Shown in pieces: positions 1-9,045 of a stretch of 64,000 bases of DNA (position 1 is its first letter; every line of letters starts with the position of its first letter). The position numbers were made by a program, and so were the translations under genes. The notes under the pieces were generated by a model. It was not told the origin of the DNA, did not search any database, and saw only the letters and a list, made by a program, of their open reading frames with translations. The stretch is from CAZWCX01 sp964632945 (GTDB taxonomy: Bacteria > Planctomycetota > MHYJ01 > WSZJ01 > CAZWCX01): NCBI GenBank assembly GCA_964632945.1, contig CAZWCX010000011.1:24299-88298 (forward strand), given 5' to 3'.

Positions 1-2489
1 GATCGTGTGCGCAGGCTCCCCCGTCCGTCGCTCGTCCGGAGTCGACGGGACCCGCCGCCGTTCCCGGGTATCGGACCGGTCCGGGGTTCGCGGCCGCCGG
101 CAGGCTGGACCGCCGCGTCCTTTCCCCCGCTCCGCTGCCGTCGAGCCCGCCCCGGCAGGCCCTGGAGTTCCCCCGGCCTTCGGTGTTCTGGATCGTCGAC
201 GGCGGCTCGCCCTGGGCGGCTCCGCTGGCGGCCACGCTGCGCGGACGCGGAATCGAATCCGTCCTCCTGGCGGCGGACGCCCTCGAGGCGAACGTGCCCC
301 CGATCGTTCCGGGCTCGCTTCGCGCGCTGGTCCTGATGGGGCCGGGCACGGGCTCCGCGGACCGGTTCCTGCGGCAGGCGCTCCGGTGGACCCAGGTCGC
401 GTCCGCCACCCTCCGGGAAAACGCCCGTCGAGGGGGGCCGGCCCTGCTGGCCACGGTCACCGGCCTCGATGGAACCTTTGGCCTGGCGGGTTTCGCCCTC
501 GAAGGGGACGCCGCGCGAGGCGGCCTCGCCGGACTGGCCAAGACCGCCGCCCGGGAGTGGACCGACGTGCGCGTCAAGGCGCTGGACCTCGACCCCTCCG
601 AATCGGCCGACCCCGCACGAGTGGAAACCCTGGCCGGGGAACTGTTCCTCGACGGGCCGATCGAGGTCGGCTTGTCCCGCCGGGGCCGGGTCGTCCCGGT
701 TCTCGCCCCGCTCCCGCTTTCCGGCCGCAACGGCCATCCCGGCCTTGCTCCCGGAGAACTCGTGATCGTCACCGGCGGGGCACGGGGCGTGACCGCCGAA
801 GTCGCCCACGCGCTTGCCGGTGCCTACCGGCCCACGCTGCTCCTGCTCGGGCGGAGTCCCGAACCGGCCGCGGAACCCGAGTGGCTGCGCCCCCTGGCCG
901 ACGAAGCCGCCATCAAGCGCGCGCTGCTCGGCCGGATGGGCGCGGCGGCGACGCCGCGGGCGATCGGCGAGGAGGTTCGCCGGCATCTTTCCAATCGGGA
1001 GATTCTGGCGACGATCGAACGGTTGCAGGCGGCGGGGGCAACGGTCGTCTATCGCGCCGTCGACGTCCGCGATGCGGAGTCGGTACGCGCCGCCGTCGAC
1101 CATACCCGACGGGACCATGGTCCGGTCCGGGGACTCGTCCATGGCGCCGGCGTCCTGGCCGACCGCCGCATCGAGGACAAGACGGTCGAGCAGTTCGACG
1201 AAGTCTACGGGACCAAGGTTGAAGGGGCCCGGGCGCTGCTGCAGGCGGCCGGACACGACGACCTGCGCTTCCTCGTCCTCTTCTCCTCCTCCACCGGCCG
1301 ATTCGGCAGGGTCGGACAGGTGGACTACGCGATGGCCAACGAGGCCCTGAACAAGATCGCCCAGGCCGAGGCCGTACGGCGGCCGCATTGCCGCGTGGTT
1401 TCGGTCAACTGGGGGCCCTGGGAGGGGGGGATGGTGACGCCTGCCCTCGCCCGGGTCTTCGCGCAGGAGGGAGTGGGGCTGATCCCGCTCGAGGCGGGGG
1501 CCGCCCATCTCGTCGGTGAAATCGCGCTCCCTCCGGGGGGAGAGGTGGAGACCGTCGTCCTGGGTCCGTTGCCCGGCGTGCCCGATCCGGGACCTGCGCG
1601 CGGAGCGAGCGAGCCGACCCGTGTGGCCCTGGCGGTCGACCTCGACGTCGAACGATTCCCCGTGCTGCGGTCGCACGTGCTCGACGGCAAGGCGGTCCTC
1701 CCGGTCGCCCTCATGGTCGAATGGATGGCCCACGCCGCAATGCATGATCACCCCGGCCTGGCCTTCCGCGGCGTGGACGACCTGTCGGTCTTCAAAGGCG
1801 TCCTGCTCGACGCGCGGGAAGCCGTGCCCCTCCGTCTGCTCACCGGGGAGCCGGAGACCCGCGACGGACTCGTGCGGGTCCCGGTGGCCCTGCGCAGCGA
1901 GCGGCCCCGGTCGCCCGCCTTCCTGCATGCGCGCGCGACCGTGGTGCTGGGCGGCAGCCTCGCGCCCGAGGAGCCGGCCCTGCCCAACGCCGCGCTTCCG
2001 GCGTTTCCGCTCGCCCCGGCGGAATGCTACGCCTCGGGTCGGCTGTTCCACGGACCCGATCTCCACGGGATCGCCGATTTGGTGGGCTGCGACCCCGGGG
2101 GGATCATCGCGCGCGCCCACGCCGCGCCGGTGCCGGCCGATTGGATCGCGCGGCCGTGGCGGGGACAGTGGATCGCGGACCCGCTCGCCCTCGACGTCGC
2201 CTTCCAGCTCATGATTCTCTGGAGCCAGGAGGTCCAGGGAGTCGGCTCGCTGCCCACCGGGTTCCTCGAGTTCCGCCAGTTCCGCCGCTCGTTCCCGCGC
2301 GACGGCGTCCGCATCGTCGCCCGCATCACCTCGCGCTCGACTCACGCCGCCGGCGCGGACCTGGAGTTCCTCGATCGGGAAGGGAAGCTGGTGGCGCGCC
2401 TGCGCGGGTTCCGCGGCGTGCTGGATGCGTCGCTGGATCACGCCTTTCGGCGCAACCGATTGGCCGAGGAGATGGTCTCCGGCTCATGA
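1..2489 (+). CDS. PfaA/Pfa2-type polyketide synthase, C-terminal KR-DH part (5' end outside window)
   Basis: The reading frame is open from the first bases (first whole codon at 3), so this is the 3' end of a larger gene. It begins with an Ala/Pro-rich linker of the sort that follows ACP repeats, then a ketoreductase domain with the NADPH motif TGGARGVT near base 772 and a SSSTGRFG..Y catalytic region near 1290-1330. A polyketide-type dehydratase/product-template hot-dog domain follows from about 1640 (RSHVLDGKAVLP). This order matches the end of the Pfa2/PfaA subunit (KS-MAT-ACPn-KR-DH) of polyunsaturated or secondary-lipid synthases. The KS, acyltransferase and ACPs would lie to the left. 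The stop overlaps the next start by 4 bp (ATGA). A different iterative PKS with the same ending cannot be excluded. The partner PfaC-like gene lies at 25210. Confidence 0.8.
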   Translation, partial: SCAQAPPSVARPESTGPAAVPGYRTGPGFAAAGRLDRRVLSPAPLPSSPPRQALEFPRPSVFWIVDGGSPWAAPLAATLRGRGIESVLLAADALEANVPPIVPGSLRALVLMGPGTGSADRFLRQALRWTQVASATLRENARRGGPALLATVTGLDGTFGLAGFALEGDAARGGLAGLAKTAAREWTDVRVKALDLDPSESADPARVETLAGELFLDGPIEVGLSRRGRVVPVLAPLPLSGRNGHPGLAPGELVIVTGGARGVTAEVAHALAGAYRPTLLLLGRSPEPAAEPEWLRPLADEAAIKRALLGRMGAAATPRAIGEEVRRHLSNREILATIERLQAAGATVVYRAVDVRDAESVRAAVDHTRRDHGPVRGLVHGAGVLADRRIEDKTVEQFDEVYGTKVEGARALLQAAGHDDLRFLVLFSSSTGRFGRVGQVDYAMANEALNKIAQAEAVRRPHCRVVSVNWGPWEGGMVTPALARVFAQEGVGLIPLEAGAAHLVGEIALPPGGEVETVVLGPLPGVPDPGPARGASEPTRVALAVDLDVERFPVLRSHVLDGKAVLPVALMVEWMAHAAMHDHPGLAFRGVDDLSVFKGVLLDAREAVPLRLLTGEPETRDGLVRVPVALRSERPRSPAFLHARATVVLGGSLAPEEPALPNAALPAFPLAPAECYASGRLFHGPDLHGIADLVGCDPGGIIARAHAAPVPADWIARPWRGQWIADPLALDVAFQLMILWSQEVQGVGSLPTGFLEFRQFRRSFPRDGVRIVARITSRSTHAAGADLEFLDREGKLVARLRGFRGVLDASLDHAFRRNRLAEEMVSGS

Positions 2490-3511
2490 CGACGCCGTGG
2501 TTCGATGCCCACCTGGACCTGGCCTCGCTCGCGGTGTGCGGCCGCGACCTGACCGCGCCGACCGGCCGCTGCGGCGGCCCGCACCCGCCCGCGGCGCTGA
2601 CCTTCCCATCGTTGGCGGAGGGGAACGTGCGCGCCTGCCTGGGCACGATCTTCACGGAGGCGGACGGCACCGAGTTTCAGGAGATCTCCTACCCGGCCGG
2701 GGACGCCGAGGCCGCCCATCGCGCCGGAGTCAGACAACTCGATTGCTATCGCGACTGGGCGGAGAGCGGGATTCTGGAGACGGGCACATTCGGGCTCGGT
2801 CGGCCGGGCGCCCCCTCCCGGCACGCTTCCCTCACCCTCGGCATCCTGATCGAGTGCGCCGATCCGGTTCGAACGCCGGAGGAACTGCCCTGGTGGGTCG
2901 ATCGCGGCGTGGTCGCCGTCGGCCTGGCCTGGTGGAAGACCTCCCGCTACGCCGGCGGCAACCGGTCCGACCTGGGCCTCACCGACGCAGGACGCGCCCT
3001 GGTCCGCGCGATGGACTCCCTCGGCGTGGTCCACGACGCCTCGCACCTTTCCGACCGCGCCCTCGACGACTTGCTGACCCTGACGGATCGGCCGGTGATG
3101 GCGTCCCACTCCAATTGCCGGGCCTTGCTCGACGGAAGGAACCAGCGCCATCTCACGGACGGGGCGATCCGGGAAATCGCGCGTCGCGGCGGTGTGATCG
3201 GACTGAATCTCTACTCCCGCTTCCTCCGCGAAGGTCTGGCGGAGGACGGCCGCTGCACGATCGGGGACTGCGTCGCGCACGTGGAGCGCGTTTGCGAACT
3301 CGCGGGACACCGGCGGGCGGTGGGGATGGGTTCGGACCTGGACGGCGGGTTTTCGGCCGCGCGCCTGCCGGCCGGCATCGACCGGCCGCGGGACTACGCA
3401 CGGTTGGCGGAGGCACTGGCGGAACGGGGGTGGAGCGCCGCGGACCTGGACGGCTTCCGCTGGGAGAACTGGGGGCGTTTCTGGAAGTTGCCCCCCCCCC
3501 ACGGCGCCTGA
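2486..3511 (+). CDS. Membrane dipeptidase-like amidohydrolase (peptidase M19 family)
   Basis: 341 residues, normal length for the M19/renal dipeptidase family, which hydrolyses dipeptides at a binuclear zinc site in an amidohydrolase barrel. Family landmarks are visible: the N-terminal FDAHLD metal motif, VHDASHLS, ASHSNCRA and GMGSDLDG. No signal peptide or membrane segment is seen, so a cytoplasmic location is likely. The ATG overlaps the stop of the PKS gene (ATGA), so the two are probably co-transcribed and translationally coupled, which is an odd partner for a lipid synthase. It is convergent with the next gene with 7 bp between stops. Substrate unknown; some M19 proteins act on non-peptide amides. 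Confidence 0.85.
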   Translation: MTTPWFDAHLDLASLAVCGRDLTAPTGRCGGPHPPAALTFPSLAEGNVRACLGTIFTEADGTEFQEISYPAGDAEAAHRAGVRQLDCYRDWAESGILETGTFGLGRPGAPSRHASLTLGILIECADPVRTPEELPWWVDRGVVAVGLAWWKTSRYAGGNRSDLGLTDAGRALVRAMDSLGVVHDASHLSDRALDDLLTLTDRPVMASHSNCRALLDGRNQRHLTDGAIREIARRGGVIGLNLYSRFLREGLAEDGRCTIGDCVAHVERVCELAGHRRAVGMGSDLDGGFSAARLPAGIDRPRDYARLAEALAERGWSAADLDGFRWENWGRFWKLPPPHGA

Positions 3512-3518
3512 GTCCGGC

Positions 3519-4520
3519 TCACCGGGGCCCTTCGGTCTCCGGCGTCTTCTTTCTTCCGCTGCCGCCGCAGTCGGCGCAGGGGAGGCGACCCTCGCCGGCG
3601 CACGCGCGGCACGGGACGGGAGAGAGGCCGTCGTCGCACCCGGCGCGACAGGCGTCGCGACCGGATCCGGCGCACTCCGGGCAGCGCCGTTTTCCGGGCG
3701 CGGGTCGCGCGGCAGGCCCCGCGCTGCCCTTCGTCTCGGCGCTCCCGCAATCCACGCACGCCACCTTGCCGTTCCCCTTGCAGGTCGCGCACATGGTCTT
3801 CTTGAGAACGACGCGGTCCTCGTAGACCGGGCCGCCGCGGAAGTCGTAGCGGACCATGACGCGCTGGACTTCCTCGGTCACATGAAACCCGGGGATGCGG
3901 GAATCCTCGCACTCGGGGCAGCGCGTGCGCGCCTTGCCGTCACAGGTCTCGCACTTGACCGCGCCCTTACCCGCGCACTCGACGCATTCCGGCGGACGCC
4001 CCTTGCACTCGGGGCAGGGTGCGCGCCCGCGCCCCGCGCATTCGGCGCACGGCCGGCGCCCCAGGGCCTCGCAGGAAAAGCACAGGTCGCGGGTCAATCG
4101 CTCCAGGTACGCGGAGAAGGTCGCGAACGTCCGCGGTTGTCCGACCGGCGGGTCCCAGCCCTGTTCCGCGAGCAACGTCGCCTGAGCGTCGTGGGACTTC
4201 CAGGCCGGCGAGGGGATCGCCGGGAGCGCCTCCCAGGCGCGCCGCGCGGCCACGGCCCGGCCTTCCCCGAGGCGCGCCAGAACCACGCGAAGTTCCGCCG
4301 CCAACCGGGGGGTCTCGTCCGGTTCCTTGCGCTCCAGGGAGGCGACCTGGGCACGCTTGACTCGCAGGCGACCGACCCGGGTGTCGACCACGTATTCCTC
4401 GGTGGTCTCCTCGACGACCGTGCCCTCCACCGTCCCCCCGGACTTGAGACGGAGAACATCCGCGCGCGCCAGGGTCGCGCACGCAAGGATCCCGAGGGCA
4501 AAGCAAAGCAGGCGGGGCAC
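3519..4520 (-). CDS. Secreted CxxC-repeat (DnaJ zinc-finger-like) protein, unknown function
   Basis: 333 residues with a GTG start. The first ~20 residues form a signal peptide (hydrophobic core, ALARA-type cleavage). Residues ~22-65 form a small beta-rich segment (LRLKSGGTVEGTVVEE). The C-terminal half holds eleven CxxC pairs and one CxxxC, many followed by GxG as in the DnaJ cysteine-rich domain (CAECAGRG, CVECAGKG, CATCKGNG, CPECAGSG, CRACAGEG). The pairs would bind several zinc ions or form disulfides outside the cytoplasm. No J domain is present, so it is not DnaJ. It has its own promoter at 4557-4585. Function is not recognised; a secreted scaffold or redox or metal-binding role is a guess. 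Confidence 0.75.
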   Translation of the reverse strand: MPRLLCFALGILACATLARADVLRLKSGGTVEGTVVEETTEEYVVDTRVGRLRVKRAQVASLERKEPDETPRLAAELRVVLARLGEGRAVAARRAWEALPAIPSPAWKSHDAQATLLAEQGWDPPVGQPRTFATFSAYLERLTRDLCFSCEALGRRPCAECAGRGRAPCPECKGRPPECVECAGKGAVKCETCDGKARTRCPECEDSRIPGFHVTEEVQRVMVRYDFRGGPVYEDRVVLKKTMCATCKGNGKVACVDCGSAETKGSAGPAARPAPGKRRCPECAGSGRDACRAGCDDGLSPVPCRACAGEGRLPCADCGGSGRKKTPETEGPR

Positions 4521-4556
4521 GGTCCCTCCGCGAATTCCCTTCGACGCACCACCGCC

Positions 4557-4585
4557 ATCCTATCCCGCGCCGAATCACGATTCAA
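4557..4585 (-). promoter_or_regulatory. Sigma-70-type promoter for the CxxC-repeat gene
   Basis: On the minus strand TTGAAT and TAGGAT are separated by exactly 17 bp, with the start codon about 37 bp downstream of the -10 box. Confidence 0.6.
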
Positions 4586-4743
4586 GGAGACGACCGGCAC
4601 GCGCGGGGAGTGGGACCCGGATTCTGACCCGTCCTCGCCCCAGGAGGAACTTGCCCGCTGCATCGCGGAATGAGAAGATCAGCGGGTCGATCGGTGGACG
4701 CATTCTCGATGCCCGCGCCGGGGGGCGCATTGCGAGAGACTAC

Positions 4744-6294
4744 ATGACCGGGCCCGCGGGATCCGGAAATCGAGAACGGCGTCCCCCTCGTCGACGCCGA
4801 CAACCGCGCCATCGCGCCCCGGACTTCGTCCCGCCGGACGATCCGGTCGATCCGTACGCGCGGCCGCATTGGCCGCCCCGCCGGCGCGTCGGTCGGGGAA
4901 GTCGCGCGGTCGCGAATCCGGGCGACCGGCGGGCGATGCCTGCCCCTCCCCCAGCGTCGGACCCACGATCCGGGATCCTCGACGCCTCCCCCGCCGGGGA
5001 GGGAGCCGATGACCCCAGGCAGGCGCCCCTCACGGAGGCTCCGCTCCGTCCCGGGAGCGCGGTCCTCGCGTTGGTCCTCGCGCTGATCGGCGCCTTCGCC
5101 GGCGCCCTGGCGGGGGACATCGGATCGCAGGGGCGGTGGGTGGCCTACTTCCTGGTCGCTCTCGCGGGTGCGCTGGGGGCGTTCCTGGCGTCGGACCGGG
5201 CGCGGGTCTTGCTGCTCTTTCCGCCCGCCTTCGTCGGTCTGCTCGCCATCCAGCGGATCCACGAGGCCGCGGCCGACCGGGGGTTCCTGGGCCTCTGGGA
5301 TACGCCCACGGTCGACCCACCTCCCGCCGCCCTTGCATCCGTAGTCCTCGCCCTGATCGCGGTGATGGTCTCCTGCGCCGTACGCCGATCGGACAACCTG
5401 CGGGACCTCGGCGACCTCCTCCACCGCGCCGTGTTCCTCGACCTCCGCGGGACCCGCGCCAGGTACTTCCGCACCCGCATGCGATCCGTGGACCCGGACC
5501 TCGGGCCCCGCGTCCTCCTCCTGCTCCTCCTGGTCTGTCTGGCGACCGCCTTCCTGAACTGGGATCACCCGGCGCTCGAGAGCCGGCTTTGGATGGCACT
5601 CGGGGGCGCGCTTCTCCTCATCTTCCTTGTCCCCTTGATCGTGAACTTCTACCTGGCGATCCGGGAAGCGATGCAGGAGGGGGAAGCCGACGCGCTGATC
5701 GACGAGTGGTTTCTGATTCTCTCGACGGTCATGCTGCTCCTCCTCACGACCGGGGCGGACTGGATCGCGTGGGTCGTGCTCGGGATCCTCCTCCCGATCT
5801 TCGCCGCGTACGTCCGGGACCTGCTGACCCTCCCCGGGTTGATCATCCACGGGTGCCTGGGACTGGCCGCGGGTTCGGCGCCTCTGTTTCACGTCTGGGC
5901 GGAGGCAGGCGGGCCGTGGACTTGGGCGACGTTCGGCCTCGCGGTCGCCCTGCTGGCGGCCGCCGAGATCTGGTGTTTCGCCGGGCTTCGCTGGGTCGGT
6001 CGGCTCGCCTTCGAGGGAGGCGCGCACGGGGTCGCGCACCACGCCTACGCCGCCCTGTCGCGTGCAACCCGCGGCTCCGCGGAGGGGCGGTTGTACGGGC
6101 GCATGGCGGCGACCAGCGCCCTGCGCGCAGGTCGTCCCCTCGAGGCCGCCCATGAACTCGAGGGAATCGAAGCCTGGGCGCAGGCGGGCGAAGTCTACCT
6201 GCGCGCGGCGCGGCGCGCCAACTCGACTGCCGCGGCGCATCCGCCGGCCTCTCCCGGCGCCGGCGCACACTCCGCAGGCGCGCGCGTTCGTTGA
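4744..6294 (+). CDS. Multi-pass membrane protein of unknown family
   Basis: 516 residues from the ATG at 4744. An in-frame ATG at 4936 would give a shorter protein without the Arg/Pro-rich basic head, and the choice is not decided by a clear ribosome site. About ten hydrophobic segments lie between bases ~5060 and 6010. A short cytosolic loop in the middle has charged helices (LRDLGDLLHR, GTRARYFRTRMRS). The C-terminus is Ala/Arg-rich and looks like one or two TPR-like helices (AALSRATRGSAEGRLYGRMAATSALRAGRPLEAA) before a low-complexity tail. No transporter or enzyme motif is recognised. The stop codon lies inside the -35 box of ispG. Confidence 0.6.
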   Translation: MTGPAGSGNRERRPPRRRRQPRHRAPDFVPPDDPVDPYARPHWPPRRRVGRGSRAVANPGDRRAMPAPPPASDPRSGILDASPAGEGADDPRQAPLTEAPLRPGSAVLALVLALIGAFAGALAGDIGSQGRWVAYFLVALAGALGAFLASDRARVLLLFPPAFVGLLAIQRIHEAAADRGFLGLWDTPTVDPPPAALASVVLALIAVMVSCAVRRSDNLRDLGDLLHRAVFLDLRGTRARYFRTRMRSVDPDLGPRVLLLLLLVCLATAFLNWDHPALESRLWMALGGALLLIFLVPLIVNFYLAIREAMQEGEADALIDEWFLILSTVMLLLLTTGADWIAWVVLGILLPIFAAYVRDLLTLPGLIIHGCLGLAAGSAPLFHVWAEAGGPWTWATFGLAVALLAAAEIWCFAGLRWVGRLAFEGGAHGVAHHAYAALSRATRGSAEGRLYGRMAATSALRAGRPLEAAHELEGIEAWAQAGEVYLRAARRANSTAAAHPPASPGAGAHSAGARVR

Positions 6295-6319
6295 CGCCTC
6301 CCCCGCCCGGCACTAGACT
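6291..6319 (+). promoter_or_regulatory. Sigma-70-type promoter of ispG
   Basis: TTGACG and TAGACT with 17-bp spacing. The TGA stop of the preceding membrane-protein gene is the TGA within the -35 hexamer. Predicted transcription start is near 6326, giving a leader of about 52 nt. Confidence 0.65.
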
Positions 6320-6377
6320 GGACCCTTCGGCACGGTTTTCCGGCCCCCATCGGGGCCTTCTTTCGAGGACTCCCGTC

Positions 6378-7625
6378 ATGTCCGCGGTCCCCCGTCGTCC
6401 CACGATCGGCGTGAAAGTCGGCAAGATCACGGTCGGGGGCGGGGCCCCGGTCGTCGTTCAATCGATGGCCAACACCGACACCGCCGACGCCGAATCGACC
6501 GCGCGACAGTGCATCGAACTTGCGAAGGCCGGTTCCGAACTGGTCCGCATCACCGTCAACGTCCCCGAGGCCGCAGCCGCCGTCCCCGAGATCAAGAAGC
6601 GCATGCTCGACGCGGGCGTCGGCGCCCCGTTGATCGGCGACTTCCACTACAACGGCCACAAACTGCTCACGGAGTTCCCCGAGTGTGCGCGCGCGCTCGA
6701 CAAGTATCGCATCAACCCCGGCAACGTCGGCCGCGGCCGCAAGCGCGACGAGCAGTTCGCCACCATCTGCAGGATCGCCGTCGACAACGACCGCCCCGTG
6801 CGCATCGGCGTCAACGCCGGCTCCCTCAACCAGGAGCTGGTGATGCAGAAGATGCAGGAAAACACCGACCGCGACCTCGGCCGGGACAGCGAGGAGATCA
6901 TCAACGAGTGCATGGTCCTGTCCGCGCTCCAGTCGACCGAGCTCGCCCTCCAGTGCGGACTCCGCAAGGACCAGATCATCATTTCGGCCAAGATCTCCAC
7001 CCCGCGCCACCTGATCGACCTGTACCGCGACCTGTCGAGCAAGACCGATCAGCCCCTGCATCTCGGCCTCACCGAGGCAGGCATGGGGATCAAGGGGCTG
7101 GTCTGGTCGGCGGGGCCGATGGCCATCCTGCTCAATGAGGGCATCGGCGACACCATCCGCGTCTCGCTGACGCCGCGTCCCGGCGGCGACCGCCGCGAGG
7201 AGGTCTGGGCCGCGTGCGAGATCCTGCAGTCGCTCGGCCTGCGCGCCTTCGCCCCCAGCGTCACCGCCTGCCCCGGCTGCGGGCGCACCACCAGCACCAC
7301 CTTCCAGGAGCTCGCGGAACAGATCCAGGGGTACGTGCGCGGCAAGATGCCCGAGTGGAAGACCCGCTTCGAGGGAGTGGAGAACCTCAAGCTCGCCGTC
7401 ATGGGATGTGTGGTCAACGGACCGGGCGAATCCAAGGCCGCCAACATCGGCATCAGCCTGCCGGGCACCGGCGAGACTCCGACCTGCCCGGTGTACGTCG
7501 ACGGCAAGAAGTTCGTCACCCTGCAGGGCACGCCCGCCGAACTGTCCGAAGCGTTCCGCAAGCTCGTCGACGACTATGTCGAGACCCGGTACGCCCGCAG
7601 CCCGGAACCGGCGGAAGCGAAGTAG
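6378..7625 (+). CDS. ispG: 4-hydroxy-3-methylbut-2-enyl diphosphate synthase (flavodoxin/ferredoxin)
   Basis: 415 residues. IspG catalyses the reductive ring opening of MEcPP to HMBPP in the non-mevalonate isoprenoid pathway, using a 4Fe-4S cluster in the cytoplasm. The N-terminal TIM barrel is recognisable (VVVQSMANTDTAD, INPGNVG, LTEAGMGIKG). The cluster ligands are C298 and C301 (TACPGCGR) and C344 (MGCVVNGPGES), with the conserved Glu at 351. The ATG at 6378 is chosen because a GAGG site precedes it by nine bases and it follows the promoter. An upstream in-frame start at 6291 lies in the -35 box and is not credible. Convergent with the next gene, 10 bp apart. Confidence 0.95.
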   Translation: MSAVPRRPTIGVKVGKITVGGGAPVVVQSMANTDTADAESTARQCIELAKAGSELVRITVNVPEAAAAVPEIKKRMLDAGVGAPLIGDFHYNGHKLLTEFPECARALDKYRINPGNVGRGRKRDEQFATICRIAVDNDRPVRIGVNAGSLNQELVMQKMQENTDRDLGRDSEEIINECMVLSALQSTELALQCGLRKDQIIISAKISTPRHLIDLYRDLSSKTDQPLHLGLTEAGMGIKGLVWSAGPMAILLNEGIGDTIRVSLTPRPGGDRREEVWAACEILQSLGLRAFAPSVTACPGCGRTTSTTFQELAEQIQGYVRGKMPEWKTRFEGVENLKLAVMGCVVNGPGESKAANIGISLPGTGETPTCPVYVDGKKFVTLQGTPAELSEAFRKLVDDYVETRYARSPEPAEAK

Positions 7626-7635
7626 GGCGGCCGCA

Positions 7636-8898
7636 TCAGCGCGCCCACAACGCGTGCAGGTCGTCGAAGAGGAAATACTGCGGGAACTCCCGCGCCACGA
7701 ACGCAGCCCCGTACAGCAAGAGCGCCAGGCAGAGAGACCCCCACGCCCAGCCCGCCCGCTTCCAGGGCAACTCGAAGAATTTCTCGAGGACGTAGAGGAA
7801 GAAGAACGACCCGCCCACGCCGCGCAAAGACCCCACCTCCCAGACCGAGCCGATCGCCAGCGCGGTCAGACCCGAAACCACGGTCAAGATCTGCATCGCC
7901 GGATAGCCGGAGCGCTCTTTGTCGGGCCAGGGATAGAGTTTGGAGGAGACGATCAGCAGCCCGACGAAGTAAACGAACGTGCCCAGGAAGATCGCGCCGG
8001 GGAGAAACACGGCGACGGTCGGATGTTTCACGCCCTGAATCTCGAGGGTGAGGGCCGCGCCCAGCAGGACGAAGGCCGACGCCATCGAGCGCGGGATGAC
8101 GTCGCGGCTGCGAAAGCCGATCCCCACGCAGAGGGGTGCGACCAGGACCGAAAATCCGAGTGCGGACTGCAGCGCCGCCACGGACATGGTCCCGATCAGC
8201 CGGCTCTCATAGGCGATGGCGACGGGCGCCCATGCCCCGGCCAGGAGCAATCCGACCACGACGGGAGCGGACCAGTTCCGCCGTTCGAAAAATGCCCGGA
8301 TTCGCTCGCCATGTCGCGTCTGCGTGAAGTACAGGCCGCCGATGAGGCCGATGCAGCCCGGGAGGGCGATGACGGCGCCGAGGTCGGGGGCGAACCATCG
8401 GCCTCCGACCATCGAGGCAACGCAAGCGAGGTAAATGAGCCCTTCGTACGCGGAGGGTGGAATCACCGCCAGGATGCGCACGAGGTAGAGGCGCGTCAAC
8501 CAGCCCAGGGAGACGACCAGCAACCCTCCCGCCATGACCCAGAGGATGTGGACGAAGGAGAACCACCCCTTCACGCGCGGCGGTGCGCCGCCGGCGGGCG
8601 GGGCGAACAGGCCCAGGTATCCCTCGACGTCCGCCAGAGCGGCATCGATCCCTTCCTGACCGCCCAGGATTTCCGCCGCGCGCGCACGCTGACGCCCGCG
8701 CTCCGCATCGGCGACCGCGGGGGAGACGACTCCCCGCCGGCCGAGGTCGTCGAGGAGCGCCAGCGCGTGCCGGACCTCCAGCAAGCCGCGGACCTGGTCG
8801 GGCGTGAGCGGCGTCCCCTCCCCCTGCGCCGTCCCGTCCGGCGCACCCAGCAGCAGCAGCACCGCAAGGAGGAGCGATGAGACGATCCGTGCGCGCAT
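7636..8898 (-). CDS. Multi-pass membrane protein with signal peptide, unknown family
   Basis: 420 residues. It has a cleavable-looking signal (SSLLLAVLLLLGAPDGTAQG) and a periplasmic helical stretch of ~85 residues (TPDQVRGLLEVRHALALLDDLG...). About nine or ten membrane segments follow from the GWFSFVHILWVMAGG region to the C-terminus, ending in FPQYFLFDDLHALWAR. The start at 8898 fits a GGAG site five to ten bases upstream and the promoter at 8935-8963. Hydrophobicity and codon usage favour this strand. The same frame stays open far beyond the start, antisense to the helicase, but only this part is hydrophobic and protein-like. Family not recognised; the layout resembles uncharacterised integral membrane proteins with a periplasmic head. 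Confidence 0.7.
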   Translation of the reverse strand: MRARIVSSLLLAVLLLLGAPDGTAQGEGTPLTPDQVRGLLEVRHALALLDDLGRRGVVSPAVADAERGRQRARAAEILGGQEGIDAALADVEGYLGLFAPPAGGAPPRVKGWFSFVHILWVMAGGLLVVSLGWLTRLYLVRILAVIPPSAYEGLIYLACVASMVGGRWFAPDLGAVIALPGCIGLIGGLYFTQTRHGERIRAFFERRNWSAPVVVGLLLAGAWAPVAIAYESRLIGTMSVAALQSALGFSVLVAPLCVGIGFRSRDVIPRSMASAFVLLGAALTLEIQGVKHPTVAVFLPGAIFLGTFVYFVGLLIVSSKLYPWPDKERSGYPAMQILTVVSGLTALAIGSVWEVGSLRGVGGSFFFLYVLEKFFELPWKRAGWAWGSLCLALLLYGAAFVAREFPQYFLFDDLHALWAR

Positions 8899-8934
8899 GA
8901 CCACACTCCGTACGGACGCTGGGGCGCAGGCGGT

Positions 8935-8963
8935 ATGGTACGCGGGCGAATCTCGGCGGTCAA
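8935..8963 (-). promoter_or_regulatory. Sigma-70-type promoter of the unknown membrane protein
   Basis: Minus-strand TTGACC and TACCAT with 17-bp spacing, divergent from the helicase promoter 24 bp away. Confidence 0.65.
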
Positions 8964-8987
8964 CGGGCGAACGGTCCCTCCGCGGAC

Positions 8988-9016
8988 TTGACCCGCTTCC
9001 GGGGTCCGGGTATCCT
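8988..9016 (+). promoter_or_regulatory. Sigma-70-type promoter of the UvrD/Rep helicase gene
   Basis: TTGACC and TATCCT with 17-bp spacing. Predicted start of transcription is near 9023, about 23 nt before the ATG. Confidence 0.65.
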
Positions 9017-9045
9017 CGCGCCACCTCCATCCCCCCGGAGCCCCG

